A stretch of 64,000 bases of DNA from NCBI RefSeq assembly GCF_044457565.1, contig NZ_JBITGZ010000002.1, positions 186,001 to 250,000 of the forward strand, written 5' to 3'. This stretch comes from Kitasatospora sp044457565. Lineage in GTDB: Bacteria > Actinomycetota > Actinomycetes > Streptomycetales > Streptomycetaceae. How positions within the stretch are numbered: position 1 is the first letter of the stretch; each line of letters begins with the position of its first letter. Shown piece after piece: positions 1-7,853 of the stretch. The notes under the pieces were generated by a model. That model searched no databases and was not told the DNA's origin. It saw only the letters and a list, made by a program, of their open reading frames with translations. The translations under genes and the position numbers were made by a program.

Positions 1-2
1 CG

Positions 3-35
3 GCCGAGCCGCAGGACGGCGAGCAGGGCGACTGA
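3..35 (+). CDS. C-terminal tail of an upstream gene (partial)
   Basis: Only the last ten codons are present, ending AEPQDGEQGD and TGA at 33-35. The acidic, Gln-rich tail gives no family by itself. In streptomycetes the gene upstream of the cytidine-deaminase-like/era segment is often a CBS-domain hemolysin/CorC-type membrane protein with an acidic C-terminus, so that is the likeliest identity, but this is context only. Confidence 0.4.
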   Translation, partial: AEPQDGEQGD

Positions 36-154
36 AGGCGGCCGCGGCCCCCGGAGTGGACCCGCCGAGCGGGCCCGCGGCGGGGGCCGCGGGGATGCCC
101 CGGAAGGCCTAGCAGGAATTGCCCGGCCGTCGCGGGCGTCACCACGATGACGTC

Positions 155-388
155 ATGACACATCAGTTGCGCGCGGAGTACGGCCCCCGGGGTCGCGCCG
201 GCGGGGTCAAGACCTGGCACATCACACGGACCGAAGGCGCACCGGAGGCCATGTGCGGCCGCGCGATCGATCCGGACGCGCAGGCCCGGCCGGAGGAGGA
301 CTGGGGCAAGACCGAGCGGCCCGCCTGCCAGCAGTGCGGCTCGCTCTACCTGCACGAGGCGCCCTTCCTGCCGGGCAACCACAGCTAG
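155..388 (+). CDS. Small conserved hypothetical protein with Cys pairs
   Basis: A 77-residue protein if started at ATG 155; a TTG at 119 would add 12 residues, and neither start has a convincing ribosome binding site. It carries MCGR near residue 33 and a CQQCG pair near the C-terminus, so a small metal-binding fold is possible. I recognise the MCGR...CxxCG layout only as a type of small streptomycete protein without known function. It lies between the preceding gene tail and the DUF4383 gene. Confidence 0.5.
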   Translation: MTHQLRAEYGPRGRAGGVKTWHITRTEGAPEAMCGRAIDPDAQARPEEDWGKTERPACQQCGSLYLHEAPFLPGNHS

Positions 389-525
389 CCGGGCCCCGGG
401 GCCGCGCCCTGCGCGCCGCCCGCCCGCCGTGCACGCGTCGGTAGGAGTCAGTAGCGTTGATGACGGCACGGGCGGTCCGTCCGTGCGGGGGTTCCGTTGC
501 CTTGACCTGCGTGGTGGAGGTCGCC

Positions 526-1065
526 ATGAAGCTCCAAGACGAACTGCCCGTCGACCACCGGCTCGCCACGGTGTACCGGATCGGCGCGGGGCTGGGCGGT
601 GTGTTCCTGCTGGTCTTCGGGATTCTCGGGCTGGCGGGCCACTCCGGGTTCCTGTCCACCTCCGGGGACCACGTCGTCGGGCTGTCCACCAACGGCGCGC
701 TGAGCGTGCTGTCGGTGGTGATGGGCGTGGTCCTGATGGGCGGGGCCGTGATCGGCGGCAACTTCGCCTCGAATCTCAACATGATCGTGGGCGTGCTGTT
801 CGTGCTGTCCGGGTTCTACGGCCTGGCGGTGCTCGGCCGCCCGGACGCCAACATCCTCAACTTCCGGATGTCCAACATCCTGTTCGCCTTCATCTTCGGG
901 TTCGTGGTGCTCACCTTCGGCATGTACGGCCGGGTGAGCAGTCATCTGCCACTGGACAACCCGTACTGGCAGAAGCGCCACCGTGAGCAGCCCGAGATGC
1001 CCTCCGGCCCGCCGGTCTTCGTCAAGGTGCTGAAGCCCGGGCCGCCCAACCCGATCGGGCACTGA
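526..1065 (+). CDS. DUF4383-type four-helix membrane protein
   Basis: The 179-residue product has four hydrophobic segments, roughly residues 23-45, 65-85, 88-108 and 120-142, and a Pro-rich cytoplasmic tail ending in FVKVLKPGPPNPIGH. This layout fits the actinobacterial DUF4383 membrane proteins, whose function is unknown. ATG 526 is chosen because GGAGG lies 5-6 bases upstream (517-521); an in-frame ATG at 457 lacks such a site and adds non-hydrophobic sequence. Single gene with no obvious operon partner. Confidence 0.7.
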   Translation: MKLQDELPVDHRLATVYRIGAGLGGVFLLVFGILGLAGHSGFLSTSGDHVVGLSTNGALSVLSVVMGVVLMGGAVIGGNFASNLNMIVGVLFVLSGFYGLAVLGRPDANILNFRMSNILFAFIFGFVVLTFGMYGRVSSHLPLDNPYWQKRHREQPEMPSGPPVFVKVLKPGPPNPIGH

Positions 1066-1267
1066 GCCCGTGGCCCGAGGCCGGCCCCGGGGAGCCTGGG
1101 GACCGGCCTCGACGAGGTGTCGGCCCGGCCGGCCGCCGCGCGGGACGAACGCGGCGGCCGGCCCGGCCGTGCACGTCCGGGGCGTCCCCGTCCGATGGGT
1201 GGGCGGCGTCCGTCCCGCTGCCGGACACGCCGACCTCCGGCGATCACTGCCGCCTATGCTCAGCGGC

Positions 1268-1621
1268 ATGAGTGACCTCACCGAGCTTGACGCCGAAGAC
1301 AAGAAGATCATCACCCTGGCCCGCTCCGCCCGCGCCCGCAACGGCGTGGCGGAGGGCGCGGCGGTGCGCGACGAGACCGGCCGCACCTACGTCGCCGGGA
1401 CGGTGGCGCTGGAGTCGCTGAAGCTCAGCGCGCTCCAGACGGCCGTGGCGATGGCCGTGGCCAGCGGGGCCCGCAGCCTGGAGGCGGCGGCCGTCGTCAC
1501 CGAGGCCGAGCGGCCCGCCGAGGCGGATCTCGCGGCCGTACGGGACCTGGGCGGCGCCGGGACGCCGGTGCTGCTGGCCGGTCCGGACGGGGCGCTGCGG
1601 GTGGCGGCCGAGGCGCGCTGA
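1268..1621 (+). CDS. Cytidine-deaminase-like protein lacking zinc ligands
   Basis: A 117-residue protein of the size and fold order of small tetrameric cytidine deaminases: an N-terminal helix, the ARNGVAEGAAV strand, then LSALQTAVAMAVASG where the family has the zinc-binding helix. There is no Cys or His anywhere in the protein, so the usual (C/H)xE and PCxxC zinc ligands are absent and normal deaminase chemistry is not possible. The position just upstream of era is where streptomycete annotations place a 'cytidine deaminase'. Start 1268 gives MSDLTELD; ATG 1256 is the alternative. Probably a structural or regulatory remnant. Confidence 0.7.
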   Translation: MSDLTELDAEDKKIITLARSARARNGVAEGAAVRDETGRTYVAGTVALESLKLSALQTAVAMAVASGARSLEAAAVVTEAERPAEADLAAVRDLGGAGTPVLLAGPDGALRVAAEAR

Positions 1622-1750
1622 GGCCTTCGGTGCCGACCGCGGCCACGCTGGGCCGGGCCCGGGGCGATGGGGCGCCCATGCCCATCTGACTGGCGGATAA
1701 TCTCACTGGGAGAGCTCGGGAGAGCTCATGACCGGGGGGAGCCGGGACAC

Positions 1751-1912
1751 ATGGGGCCGTGGGCGTTCTTCGCAGGGCTGCTGCTGACCGTGATGGGCAT
1801 GGGCAAGTGGCAGGAGAGCGGATCGCCGTTCTGGCTGGCCGGCTCGATCGCCCTGTTCCTGGTCGTGATGATCAGTGGTCTGGCCTCGCTCGGCGGCGCC
1901 AAGAAGGGGTGA
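1751..1912 (+). CDS. Small two-helix membrane protein upstream of era
   Basis: A 53-residue protein with two hydrophobic stretches (about residues 4-18 and 28-46) separated by KWQESGSPF, ending GGAKKG. A GGGGGGAGCC purine-rich stretch precedes ATG 1751. An in-frame ATG at 1667 would add 28 residues but has no ribosome binding site. It lies 50 bases before era and reads the same way, so co-transcription is likely. Function unknown. Confidence 0.6.
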   Translation: MGPWAFFAGLLLTVMGMGKWQESGSPFWLAGSIALFLVVMISGLASLGGAKKG

Positions 1913-1962
1913 CCGGGCGACCATGTCCGTGGGCGCTCGGGTGATCAGGGAGAATGGTCCCC

Positions 1963-2904
1963 ATGAGCGTTACTTCCCCCTCCCAGGCCGAGACCTTCCG
2001 ATCCGGCTTCGCGTGCTTCGTCGGCCGCCCCAACGCGGGCAAGTCGACCCTGACCAACGCCCTGGTGGGGACGAAGGTCGCGATCACCTCCGACCGCCCC
2101 CAGACCACCCGGCACACCGTCCGCGGCATCGTGCACCGCCCGGACGCCCAGCTCGTGCTGGTGGACACCCCGGGCCTGCACAAGCCCCGCACGCTGCTGG
2201 GCGAGCGGCTCAACGACCTGGTCCGCAGCACCTGGGCCGAGGTCGACGTGATCGGCTTCTGCCTCCCGGCGGACCAGAAGCTCGGCCCCGGCGACAAGTT
2301 CATCGCCAAGGAACTCGCCGAGATCAAGAAGACGCCGAAGGTGGCCATCGTCACCAAGACCGACCTGGTCGACTCCAAGGCGCTCGCGGCCCAGCTGATC
2401 GCCATCCACCAGCTCGGCCAGGAGCTCGGCATCGAGTGGGCCGAGATCGTCCCGGTCTCCGCGGTCGGCGACAAGCAGGTCGACCTGCTGGCCGACCTGC
2501 TCGCCCCGCTGCTCCCGGCCGGTCCGCCGCTGTACCCGGACGGCGACCTCACCGACGAGCCCGAGCAGATCATGGTCGCCGAGCTGATCCGCGAGGCCGC
2601 CCTGGAGGGCGTCCGGGACGAGCTGCCGCACTCGCTGGCCGTCGTGGTCGAGGAGATGATCCCGCGCGAGGGGCGCCCGGCGGACCGCCCGCTGCTGGAC
2701 ATCCACGCCAACGTGTACATCGAGCGGCAGAGCCAGAAGGCCATCGTGATCGGGGCCAAGGGCGCCCGGCTGAAGCACGTCGGCACCACGGCCCGCAAGC
2801 ACATCGAGGCGCTGCTCGGCACCCCGGTCTTCCTTGACCTGCACGTCAAGGTCGCCAAGGACTGGCAGCGTGACCCCAAGCAGCTGCGCAAGCTCGGCTT
2901 CTGA
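1963..2904 (+). CDS. era: GTPase Era
   Basis: Era is an essential GTPase that binds the 3' end of 16S rRNA and helps mature the 30S subunit. The product (313 aa) shows G1 GRPNAGKST, a Thr-rich switch I with QTTRHT, G3 DTPGLHKPR and G4 TKTD in the N-terminal half, then the C-terminal KH domain with IVIGAKGARLK and a terminal KDWQRDPKQLRKLGF. Two starts are possible: ATG 1954 and ATG 1963. GGGAG at 1948-1952 is too close to the first and well placed for the second, so 1963 is used. A strong hairpin follows. Confidence 0.95.
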   Translation: MSVTSPSQAETFRSGFACFVGRPNAGKSTLTNALVGTKVAITSDRPQTTRHTVRGIVHRPDAQLVLVDTPGLHKPRTLLGERLNDLVRSTWAEVDVIGFCLPADQKLGPGDKFIAKELAEIKKTPKVAIVTKTDLVDSKALAAQLIAIHQLGQELGIEWAEIVPVSAVGDKQVDLLADLLAPLLPAGPPLYPDGDLTDEPEQIMVAELIREAALEGVRDELPHSLAVVVEEMIPREGRPADRPLLDIHANVYIERQSQKAIVIGAKGARLKHVGTTARKHIEALLGTPVFLDLHVKVAKDWQRDPKQLRKLGF

Positions 2905-2923
2905 CGGCGCGTCATCGGACTGG

Positions 2924-2970
2924 CGTGAGAGCGGCCCCGCCCGGCACCGCCGGGCGGGGCCGCTCTCACG
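2924..2970. terminator. Hairpin terminator after era
   Basis: A perfect 21-bp inverted repeat around a 5-base loop, between the end of era and the convergent end of the emfourin gene. It can serve both strands. There is no long U run, as is usual in this G+C range. Confidence 0.8.
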
Positions 2971-3014
2971 CTCCGCCGAGGGTCCGCCCGTCCCCCGGAG
3001 GGCGGGGCGGGGAG

Positions 3015-3290
3015 TCAGGCGCCTTCGCGCAGGACCAGCGAGACCAGTTCGCGCTGGGATTCCGTCAGCTTGGGATCGGCGCAGTACACCGTCCGGCCGT
3101 CGACGGTGATCTCGTAGTGGTAGCCGTCGGGCACGCCGTAGGAGGGCGCGCGCAGGGCGCCCGCGACCGCCTCGCGGGCCAGGGCGTGGACGTGCGGGGC
3201 GTCCGTACGGTCGGCGGTGTCCAGCTCCGCGCGGTGCATGAGGCCCGCGAGGCCGCCGGTCCGGATCACCTGGATGCGCATGGTGCCCAT
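3015..3290 (-). CDS. Emfourin-type inhibitor of the neighbouring M4 protease
   Basis: A 91-residue protein beginning MGTMRIQVIRTGGLAGLMHRAEL, with the later YHYEITVDGRTVYCAD strand typical of the emfourin family. Emfourins are small cytoplasmic inhibitors of protealysin-like M4 peptidases and are usually encoded beside them. Here the gene follows the M4 gene in the same direction after about 106 bases. An in-frame GTG at 3413 would overlap the protease gene end but adds a low-complexity leader, so ATG 3290 (or 3281) is preferred. The family call rests on sequence resemblance plus context. Confidence 0.8.
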   Translation of the reverse strand: MGTMRIQVIRTGGLAGLMHRAELDTADRTDAPHVHALAREAVAGALRAPSYGVPDGYHYEITVDGRTVYCADPKLTESQRELVSLVLREGA

Positions 3291-3396
3291 CGTGCTACGC
3301 AGGGGTGGGATTTGCCCACGTTTTCCAAGACCTTGACCTTCGGCGCGTCGCCGGGCACCGGCCGGCGGGTCCGCCCCGGCCGGTGCCCGGCCCGGC

Positions 3397-4443
3397 TCAG
3401 CCGACGCTGACACCGACGGTGGCCCAGGAGGCCGTCACGGTGTTCGCCACCGTCTCGTCCGGGAAGCGGGAGCGCGCCGCGGCCACCGTGGCGCGGGCGA
3501 AAGTGGTGAAGTCGGCGGTCGCGGGCAACCGCCCATGGGTCAGGGTGTCGTACCAGATCTGGCCGGCCCGCTCCCAGGCGTGGCCGCCGAGGGCGGTGGC
3601 CAGCAGGTAGAAGGCGTGGTTGGGGATGCCCGAGTTGATGTGCACCCCGCCCGCGTCCTGCTCGGTCCGCACGTAGTCGCGCAGGTGCGCGGGCTGCGGG
3701 TCCTTGCCCAGCCGCGGGTCGTCGTACGCGGTGCCCGGGGCCCGCATCGAGCGCAGGGCCACGCCGTGCACGCCGGGGGCGAGCAGGCCGGCGCCGATCA
3801 GCCAGTCCGCCTGCTCGCAGTCCTGGCGCAGCGCGTACTGCTTGACGAGTGAGCCGAAGACGTCGGACAGCGACTCGTTGAGGGCGCCGGACTGCCCGTG
3901 GTACTCCAGGCCGGCGGTGAACTGGGTGACGCCGTGGGAGAGTTCGTGGCCTATGACGTCCAGGCAGCCGGTGAAGTCGCCGAAGATCACGCCGTCCCCG
4001 TCGCCGAAGACCATCCGGGAGCCGTCCCAGAAGGCGTTGTCGTAGCTGTGTCCGTAGTGGACGGTGGCGTCCAGTCGGAGCCCGGCGTCGTCGATCGAGC
4101 GGCGGCCGTAGGCCTCGGCGAACAGGGCGAAGGTCGAGCCGAGGCCGTCGTAGGCCTGGTTGACGGATCGGTCGGACACCGGGACGGCGCCCTCGCGGCG
4201 GACGGTACGGCCGGGGAGTGTCTCGGTGTGCCGGGCGTCGCGGATGACCCGTTCCAGCGGGGCGGCCCCGAGAACGGCCGGGGCGGCCGGGTCGGCGGGG
4301 CCGGCCGTCGCGGTGCTGCGGCGGGCGTCACGGTGTGCGGCGTCGAGGGCGAGGGAGCGGACGGCGGGCTCGTGTCCGTCGTCCGCGAGCTTGTCGAGGA
4401 TGAACGGGGGGATGATCGCGCAGTGTGGGGCAGCGACAGTCAT
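3397..4443 (-). CDS. Protealysin-like M4 family metallopeptidase
   Basis: Zinc endopeptidase of the thermolysin family, 348 aa. Residues 7-18 (HCAIIPPFILDK) match the short protealysin-type propeptide, and there is no signal peptide, so it is probably made as a cytoplasmic precursor, unlike secreted thermolysins. The zinc motif is HELSH near residue 178, with the third ligand in the downstream NESLSDVFG helix. GGVHINSGIPNHAFY provides the conserved substrate and catalytic His region. It is transcribed before the emfourin gene, forming an enzyme-inhibitor pair, and starts about 120 bases from the divergent leu leader. Confidence 0.9.
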   Translation of the reverse strand: MTVAAPHCAIIPPFILDKLADDGHEPAVRSLALDAAHRDARRSTATAGPADPAAPAVLGAAPLERVIRDARHTETLPGRTVRREGAVPVSDRSVNQAYDGLGSTFALFAEAYGRRSIDDAGLRLDATVHYGHSYDNAFWDGSRMVFGDGDGVIFGDFTGCLDVIGHELSHGVTQFTAGLEYHGQSGALNESLSDVFGSLVKQYALRQDCEQADWLIGAGLLAPGVHGVALRSMRAPGTAYDDPRLGKDPQPAHLRDYVRTEQDAGGVHINSGIPNHAFYLLATALGGHAWERAGQIWYDTLTHGRLPATADFTTFARATVAAARSRFPDETVANTVTASWATVGVSVG

Positions 4444-4465
4444 GTCGCCAAGAGTGACGCATCAA

Positions 4466-4478
4466 TGACAAATTGTCA
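4466..4478. promoter_or_regulatory. Palindrome upstream of the M4 protease gene
   Basis: TGACAAATTGTCA is a perfect 6-1-6 palindrome, AT-rich against the surroundings, 23 bases upstream of the M4 protease start and between it and the divergent leu leader. It could be an operator or part of the protease promoter. No regulator is identified. Confidence 0.4.
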
Positions 4479-4545
4479 CCGGGTGGTGTTGTCTCAATGG
4501 GTGGAATGCTGGCCCGGCTCACTTCGGGGTCGCGCGGAGCTGGGT

Positions 4546-4747
4546 TACTGTTGAGCCCATCATGCGTTATGGACTGCTTCTTCTTAGCTGCCGCGGCGAG
4601 GGCCTGTAGACCACACAGAGGCCGGCTCCCTTGCCGCGGGGATCTGTGCTGTGCGCGTATGAACGCCAGTCGCGGCAGTAGTCGGCCGTCGGGTGTCCAC
4701 TCACCCCGACCAGCCCGCACCTCACACGGAAGCCGAGAGTCATCACC
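4546..4747 (+). promoter_or_regulatory. leuA promoter and transcription attenuator
   Basis: After the leucine-rich leader come mutually exclusive pairings. Segment 4591-4602 (CCGCGGCGAGGG) can pair with 4628-4639 (CCCTTGCCGCGG, one G-U). That second segment can also pair with CGCGGCA at 4671-4677. GGCCT at 4601-4605 can pair with AGGCC at 4619-4623. Ribosome stalling at the Leu run would cover segment 1 and shift the balance, the classic amino-acid attenuation logic. The possible -10 is TACTGT at 4546-4551; no good -35 is seen. Confidence 0.7.
4562..4609 (+). CDS. leuL: leu leader peptide
   Basis: A 15-codon ORF, MRYGLLLLSCRGEGL, with four consecutive Leu codons (CTG CTT CTT CTT) at positions 5-8 and a fifth at the end. 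CTT is rare in this genome, so the run is a sensitive gauge of charged Leu-tRNA. No ribosome binding site lies close upstream; a possible -10 TACTGT at 4546-4551 would put transcription start at or near the ATG, suggesting a leaderless message. It precedes leuA by 138 bases. Confidence 0.85.
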   Translation: MRYGLLLLSCRGEGL

Positions 4748-6529
4748 ATGACCGAGCAGAGCTCCATCGCGCGCGCGTTCGTCGACCGCCCGACCCCGAT
4801 CACCGCAGCCGGCGTGCGCCAGCAGCCGTCCGGGATGCCGTTCCAGCGGTACGTGCCGTTCGGCACCGTCGACCTGCCGGACCGCACCTGGCCGAACAAG
4901 GTGATCACGCAGGCTCCGCGCTGGCTCTCCACCGACCTGCGGGACGGCAACCAGGCGCTGATCGACCCGATGTCGCCGGCCCGCAAGCGCAAGATGTTCG
5001 ACCTGCTGGTGCGGATGGGCTACAAGGAGATCGAGGTCGGCTTCCCGTCCTCCGGAGCCACCGACTTCGAGTTCGTCCGCTCGCTGATCAACGAGGGCGC
5101 GATCCCCGAGGACGTCACCATCTCGGTGCTGACCCAGGCCCGCGAGGACCTGATCGAGCGCACCGTGGAGTCCCTGAAGGGCGCGCCGCGCGCCACCGTC
5201 CACCTGTACAACGCGACCTCGCCGCTGTTCCGCCGGGTGGTCTTCAAGGGCAGCAAGGACGACATCAAGGGCATCGCCGTGGACGGCACCCGCCTGGTGA
5301 TGGAGTACGCCGAGAAGATCCTGGGCGAGGAGACGGTCTTCGGCTACGAGTACTCGCCGGAGATCTTCATCGACACCGAGCTGGACTTCGCACTGGAGGT
5401 CTGCGAGGCGGTGATGGACGTCTGGCAGCCCGGTGAGGGCCGCGAGATCATCCTGAACCTCCCGACCACGGTGGAGCGTTCCACCCCCAACGTCTACGCC
5501 GACAAGATCGAGTGGATGTCGCGGAACCTGTCGCGCCGCGAGTTCGTCGCGCTGTCCACCCACCCGCACAACGACCGCGGCACCGGCGTCGCATCCGCCG
5601 AGCTGGCCATCATGGCCGGCGCGGACCGCGTCGAGGGCTGCCTGTTCGGCCAGGGTGAGCGCACCGGCAACCTGGACCTGGTCAACGTCGGGATGAACCT
5701 GTTCTCGCAGGGCGTCGACCCGATGATCGACTTCTCCGACATCGACGAGATCCGCCGCACCGCCGAGTACTGCAACCAGATGGCCGTCCCCGAGCGCCAC
5801 CCCTACGCCGGCGACCTGGTCTACACCTCCTTCTCCGGCTCGCACCAGGACGCCATCAAGAAGGGCTTCGACGCCCTGGAGGCCGACGCGCGGGCCGCCG
5901 GCGTGCCGGTCGGCGAGCACACCTGGGGCGTCCCCTACCTGCCGATCGACCCCAAGGACGTCGGCCGCAGCTACGAGGCGGTCATCCGGGTCAACAGCCA
6001 GTCCGGCAAGGGCGGCATCGCGTACGTCCTGAAGAACGACCACAAGCTGGACCTGCCGCGCCGGATGCAGATCGAGTTCTCCAGGATCATCCAGGCCAAG
6101 ACCGACACCGAGGGCGGCGAGGTCACCCCCGCCGACATCTGGGCGGTCTTCCGGGACGAGTACCTGCCGACCCCGGCCAACCCGTGGGGCCGGATCTCGC
6201 TGCGCGGCTCGCAGAGCCTGACCACCGAGGACGGCCGGGACGTGCTGACCACCGCCGCCGTGGTGGACGGCGTCGAGGCCGACCTGACCGGCACCGGCAA
6301 CGGCCCGGTCTCCGCCTTCGGCAACGCGCTGGCCGGCATCGGCGTGGACATCCGGGTGCTGGACTACGCCGAGCACGCGCTGAGCGAGGGTGGCGACGCA
6401 CTGGCCGCCGCGTACGTGGAGTGCGCGGTGGACGGCAAGGTGCTGTGGGGTGTCGGCATCGACGGCAACACCGTGCTGGCCTCGCTGAAGGCGATGATCA
6501 GCGCCGTCAACCGGTCGCAGCGCGGGTAG
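4748..6529 (+). CDS. leuA: 2-isopropylmalate synthase
   Basis: First committed step of leucine synthesis: condenses acetyl-CoA with 2-oxoisovalerate. The product is 593 aa, the long LeuA type of actinobacteria with a C-terminal LeuA regulatory domain (from about residue 455, where leucine feedback acts). Catalytic and metal motifs are visible: STDLRDGNQAL near the N-terminus, STHPHNDRGTGVASAELA with the HPHND ligands, and VEGCLFGQGERTGNLDLV. ATG 4748 directly follows the attenuator. Expression is likely controlled by leucine through that attenuator as well as by feedback inhibition. Confidence 0.95.
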   Translation: MTEQSSIARAFVDRPTPITAAGVRQQPSGMPFQRYVPFGTVDLPDRTWPNKVITQAPRWLSTDLRDGNQALIDPMSPARKRKMFDLLVRMGYKEIEVGFPSSGATDFEFVRSLINEGAIPEDVTISVLTQAREDLIERTVESLKGAPRATVHLYNATSPLFRRVVFKGSKDDIKGIAVDGTRLVMEYAEKILGEETVFGYEYSPEIFIDTELDFALEVCEAVMDVWQPGEGREIILNLPTTVERSTPNVYADKIEWMSRNLSRREFVALSTHPHNDRGTGVASAELAIMAGADRVEGCLFGQGERTGNLDLVNVGMNLFSQGVDPMIDFSDIDEIRRTAEYCNQMAVPERHPYAGDLVYTSFSGSHQDAIKKGFDALEADARAAGVPVGEHTWGVPYLPIDPKDVGRSYEAVIRVNSQSGKGGIAYVLKNDHKLDLPRRMQIEFSRIIQAKTDTEGGEVTPADIWAVFRDEYLPTPANPWGRISLRGSQSLTTEDGRDVLTTAAVVDGVEADLTGTGNGPVSAFGNALAGIGVDIRVLDYAEHALSEGGDALAAAYVECAVDGKVLWGVGIDGNTVLASLKAMISAVNRSQRG

Positions 6530-6557
6530 TTCGTACGGGTGCTCTTTGCGTGACCGC

Positions 6558-6587
6558 CGGCGGGCCGTCCTTCGGGGCGGCCCGCCG
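6558..6587 (+). terminator. Hairpin terminator after leuA
   Basis: CGGCGGGCCG at 6558-6567 pairs with CGGCCCGCCG at 6578-6587 around a TTCG-containing loop, 28 bases after the leuA stop. Confidence 0.75.
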
Positions 6588-6804
6588 CTGCCGGTCCGGG
6601 GCGGCCGCGGCGGACCGGCCCCACCGGTGTGTCCTGCGCCACACTTTTTAGCGCCGGAACGCGTTCGGGGTGCTGACACGTGCCGGTAACCGTGGCAACA
6701 TCGACCCACCGGAAATCCGGGGTCGGTGGGACGGCCTGCGGAGTCCGGCCGCGTGACCTGCCCATTGCCGTGCAGGCCGCCTGCCATGTCTGGGGAGTGG
6801 CGCC

Positions 6805-7470
6805 GTGACAGGGTTGTGGGGTGTCCGCCCGCGCTGGCGGACCGATGTTCTCGGTGAGTTCTTCTGCCCCGGCTGCGGCGGGGACCGCAACTACCGCCGG
6901 CAGCACGGCCGGCGGTGGCTGCGGCTGCTCGGTACCCCGGTGCTGCCGCTCGGACCGGTGATCGGCAGCGTGCAGTGCACCTCCTGCCACGGCCGGTGCG
7001 GCGTGCAGAGCCTGGAACAGCCCACCTGCGTCCGCCTCACCGGCATGCTGCGCGACGCCCAGTACACCGTGGCGCTCGCCCTGCTGGCGGCGGGCGGCAC
7101 CGGCAGCCGCGCGGCCCGCGAGGCAGCCTGCACCGTCGTCCGGGAGGCCGGCTTCGAGGACTGCGGCGAGGCCCAGGTGCTCGCCGCACTGGCCGCGCTC
7201 TCCGGGCTCGGCAGCGAACTCCACGACGCCCACGGCATGGCCGGCGGCCTGGCCATCGAACTGCACGCCGCACTGGAGCCGCTGGCCCCGCACCTGGCGC
7301 TCCAGGGCCGCGAGCGACTGCTGCTCCAGGGCGCCTGGATCGCGCTCGCCGACGGGCGCTACCTCCCGCACGAGCGCGAGGCGCTGGCCGCGGTCGGCCG
7401 CTGCCTGGGCCTGGCCGACGCCCAGGTCGGCGCGCTGCTGGAAGCAGCCACCCGCAGCACCCCGCGCTGA
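6805..7470 (+). CDS. TerB-like protein with N-terminal zinc ribbon
   Basis: A 221-aa soluble protein. Residues 21-24 (CPGC) and 58-61 (CTSC) form an apparent zinc ribbon, and the rest is an Ala/Leu-rich helical domain resembling the TerB tellurite-resistance fold, including the acidic ALADGRYLPHEREAL helix. TerB-like proteins bind divalent metal and appear in stress and membrane contexts; a real role in tellurite resistance is not implied. GTG 6805 follows GGGGAG. Possible promoter: CTGACA at 6673-6678 and CAACAT at 6696-6701 with a 17-base spacer. Single gene between leuA and recO. Confidence 0.7.
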   Translation: MTGLWGVRPRWRTDVLGEFFCPGCGGDRNYRRQHGRRWLRLLGTPVLPLGPVIGSVQCTSCHGRCGVQSLEQPTCVRLTGMLRDAQYTVALALLAAGGTGSRAAREAACTVVREAGFEDCGEAQVLAALAALSGLGSELHDAHGMAGGLAIELHAALEPLAPHLALQGRERLLLQGAWIALADGRYLPHEREALAAVGRCLGLADAQVGALLEAATRSTPR

Positions 7471-7853
7471 AGGTACCGGACGTACCGGATGTTCCGAAGG
7501 CGCGGAAGGTACTGAAGGCGCCCCGGCGCCGGCGCACCACCCCGACAGCCCCCACAGGTCGGGCCCGACTCCCCCCACGGGCCCGCCGTGCCCCGCACCG
7601 AGGGTGATCCCCCCACGGACCCCGGTGCGGGCCGCACGGCTGTCCGCGCGCTGCGCGACAATGGTGGGATGTCCACACCTCTGCACTCTCCTGCCGCCTC
7701 CGGGCGCTCCGGTCCGGTGTCGACGCTCCTCCCTCCGGCGCTCCTGCGTCGCTTGTCGTTCGTCACTTTCGACACCGGCGCGCCCTACGGCGGGGGTGCC
7801 GCCTTCGGGTGTGGGGCTGCCGCCTGCGGGCGTTGCGAGTGGGCGGTCGCGGC
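7471..7853. other. Intergenic region before recO, no gene seen
   Basis: About 380 bases without a credible gene. It starts with short GGTAC/ACCGGA-rich repeats and contains an inverted repeat, CCGGTGTCGA at 7714-7723 with TCGACACCGG at 7769-7778, separated by 45 bases. The short reading frames here lack ribosome binding sites and family resemblance. Confidence 0.5.

Noticed and set aside
7714..7778. Inverted repeat CCGGTGTCGA/TCGACACCGG before recO considered as a terminator
   Set aside because: The 45-base loop is too long for an efficient terminator, and it is not near the end of a gene.
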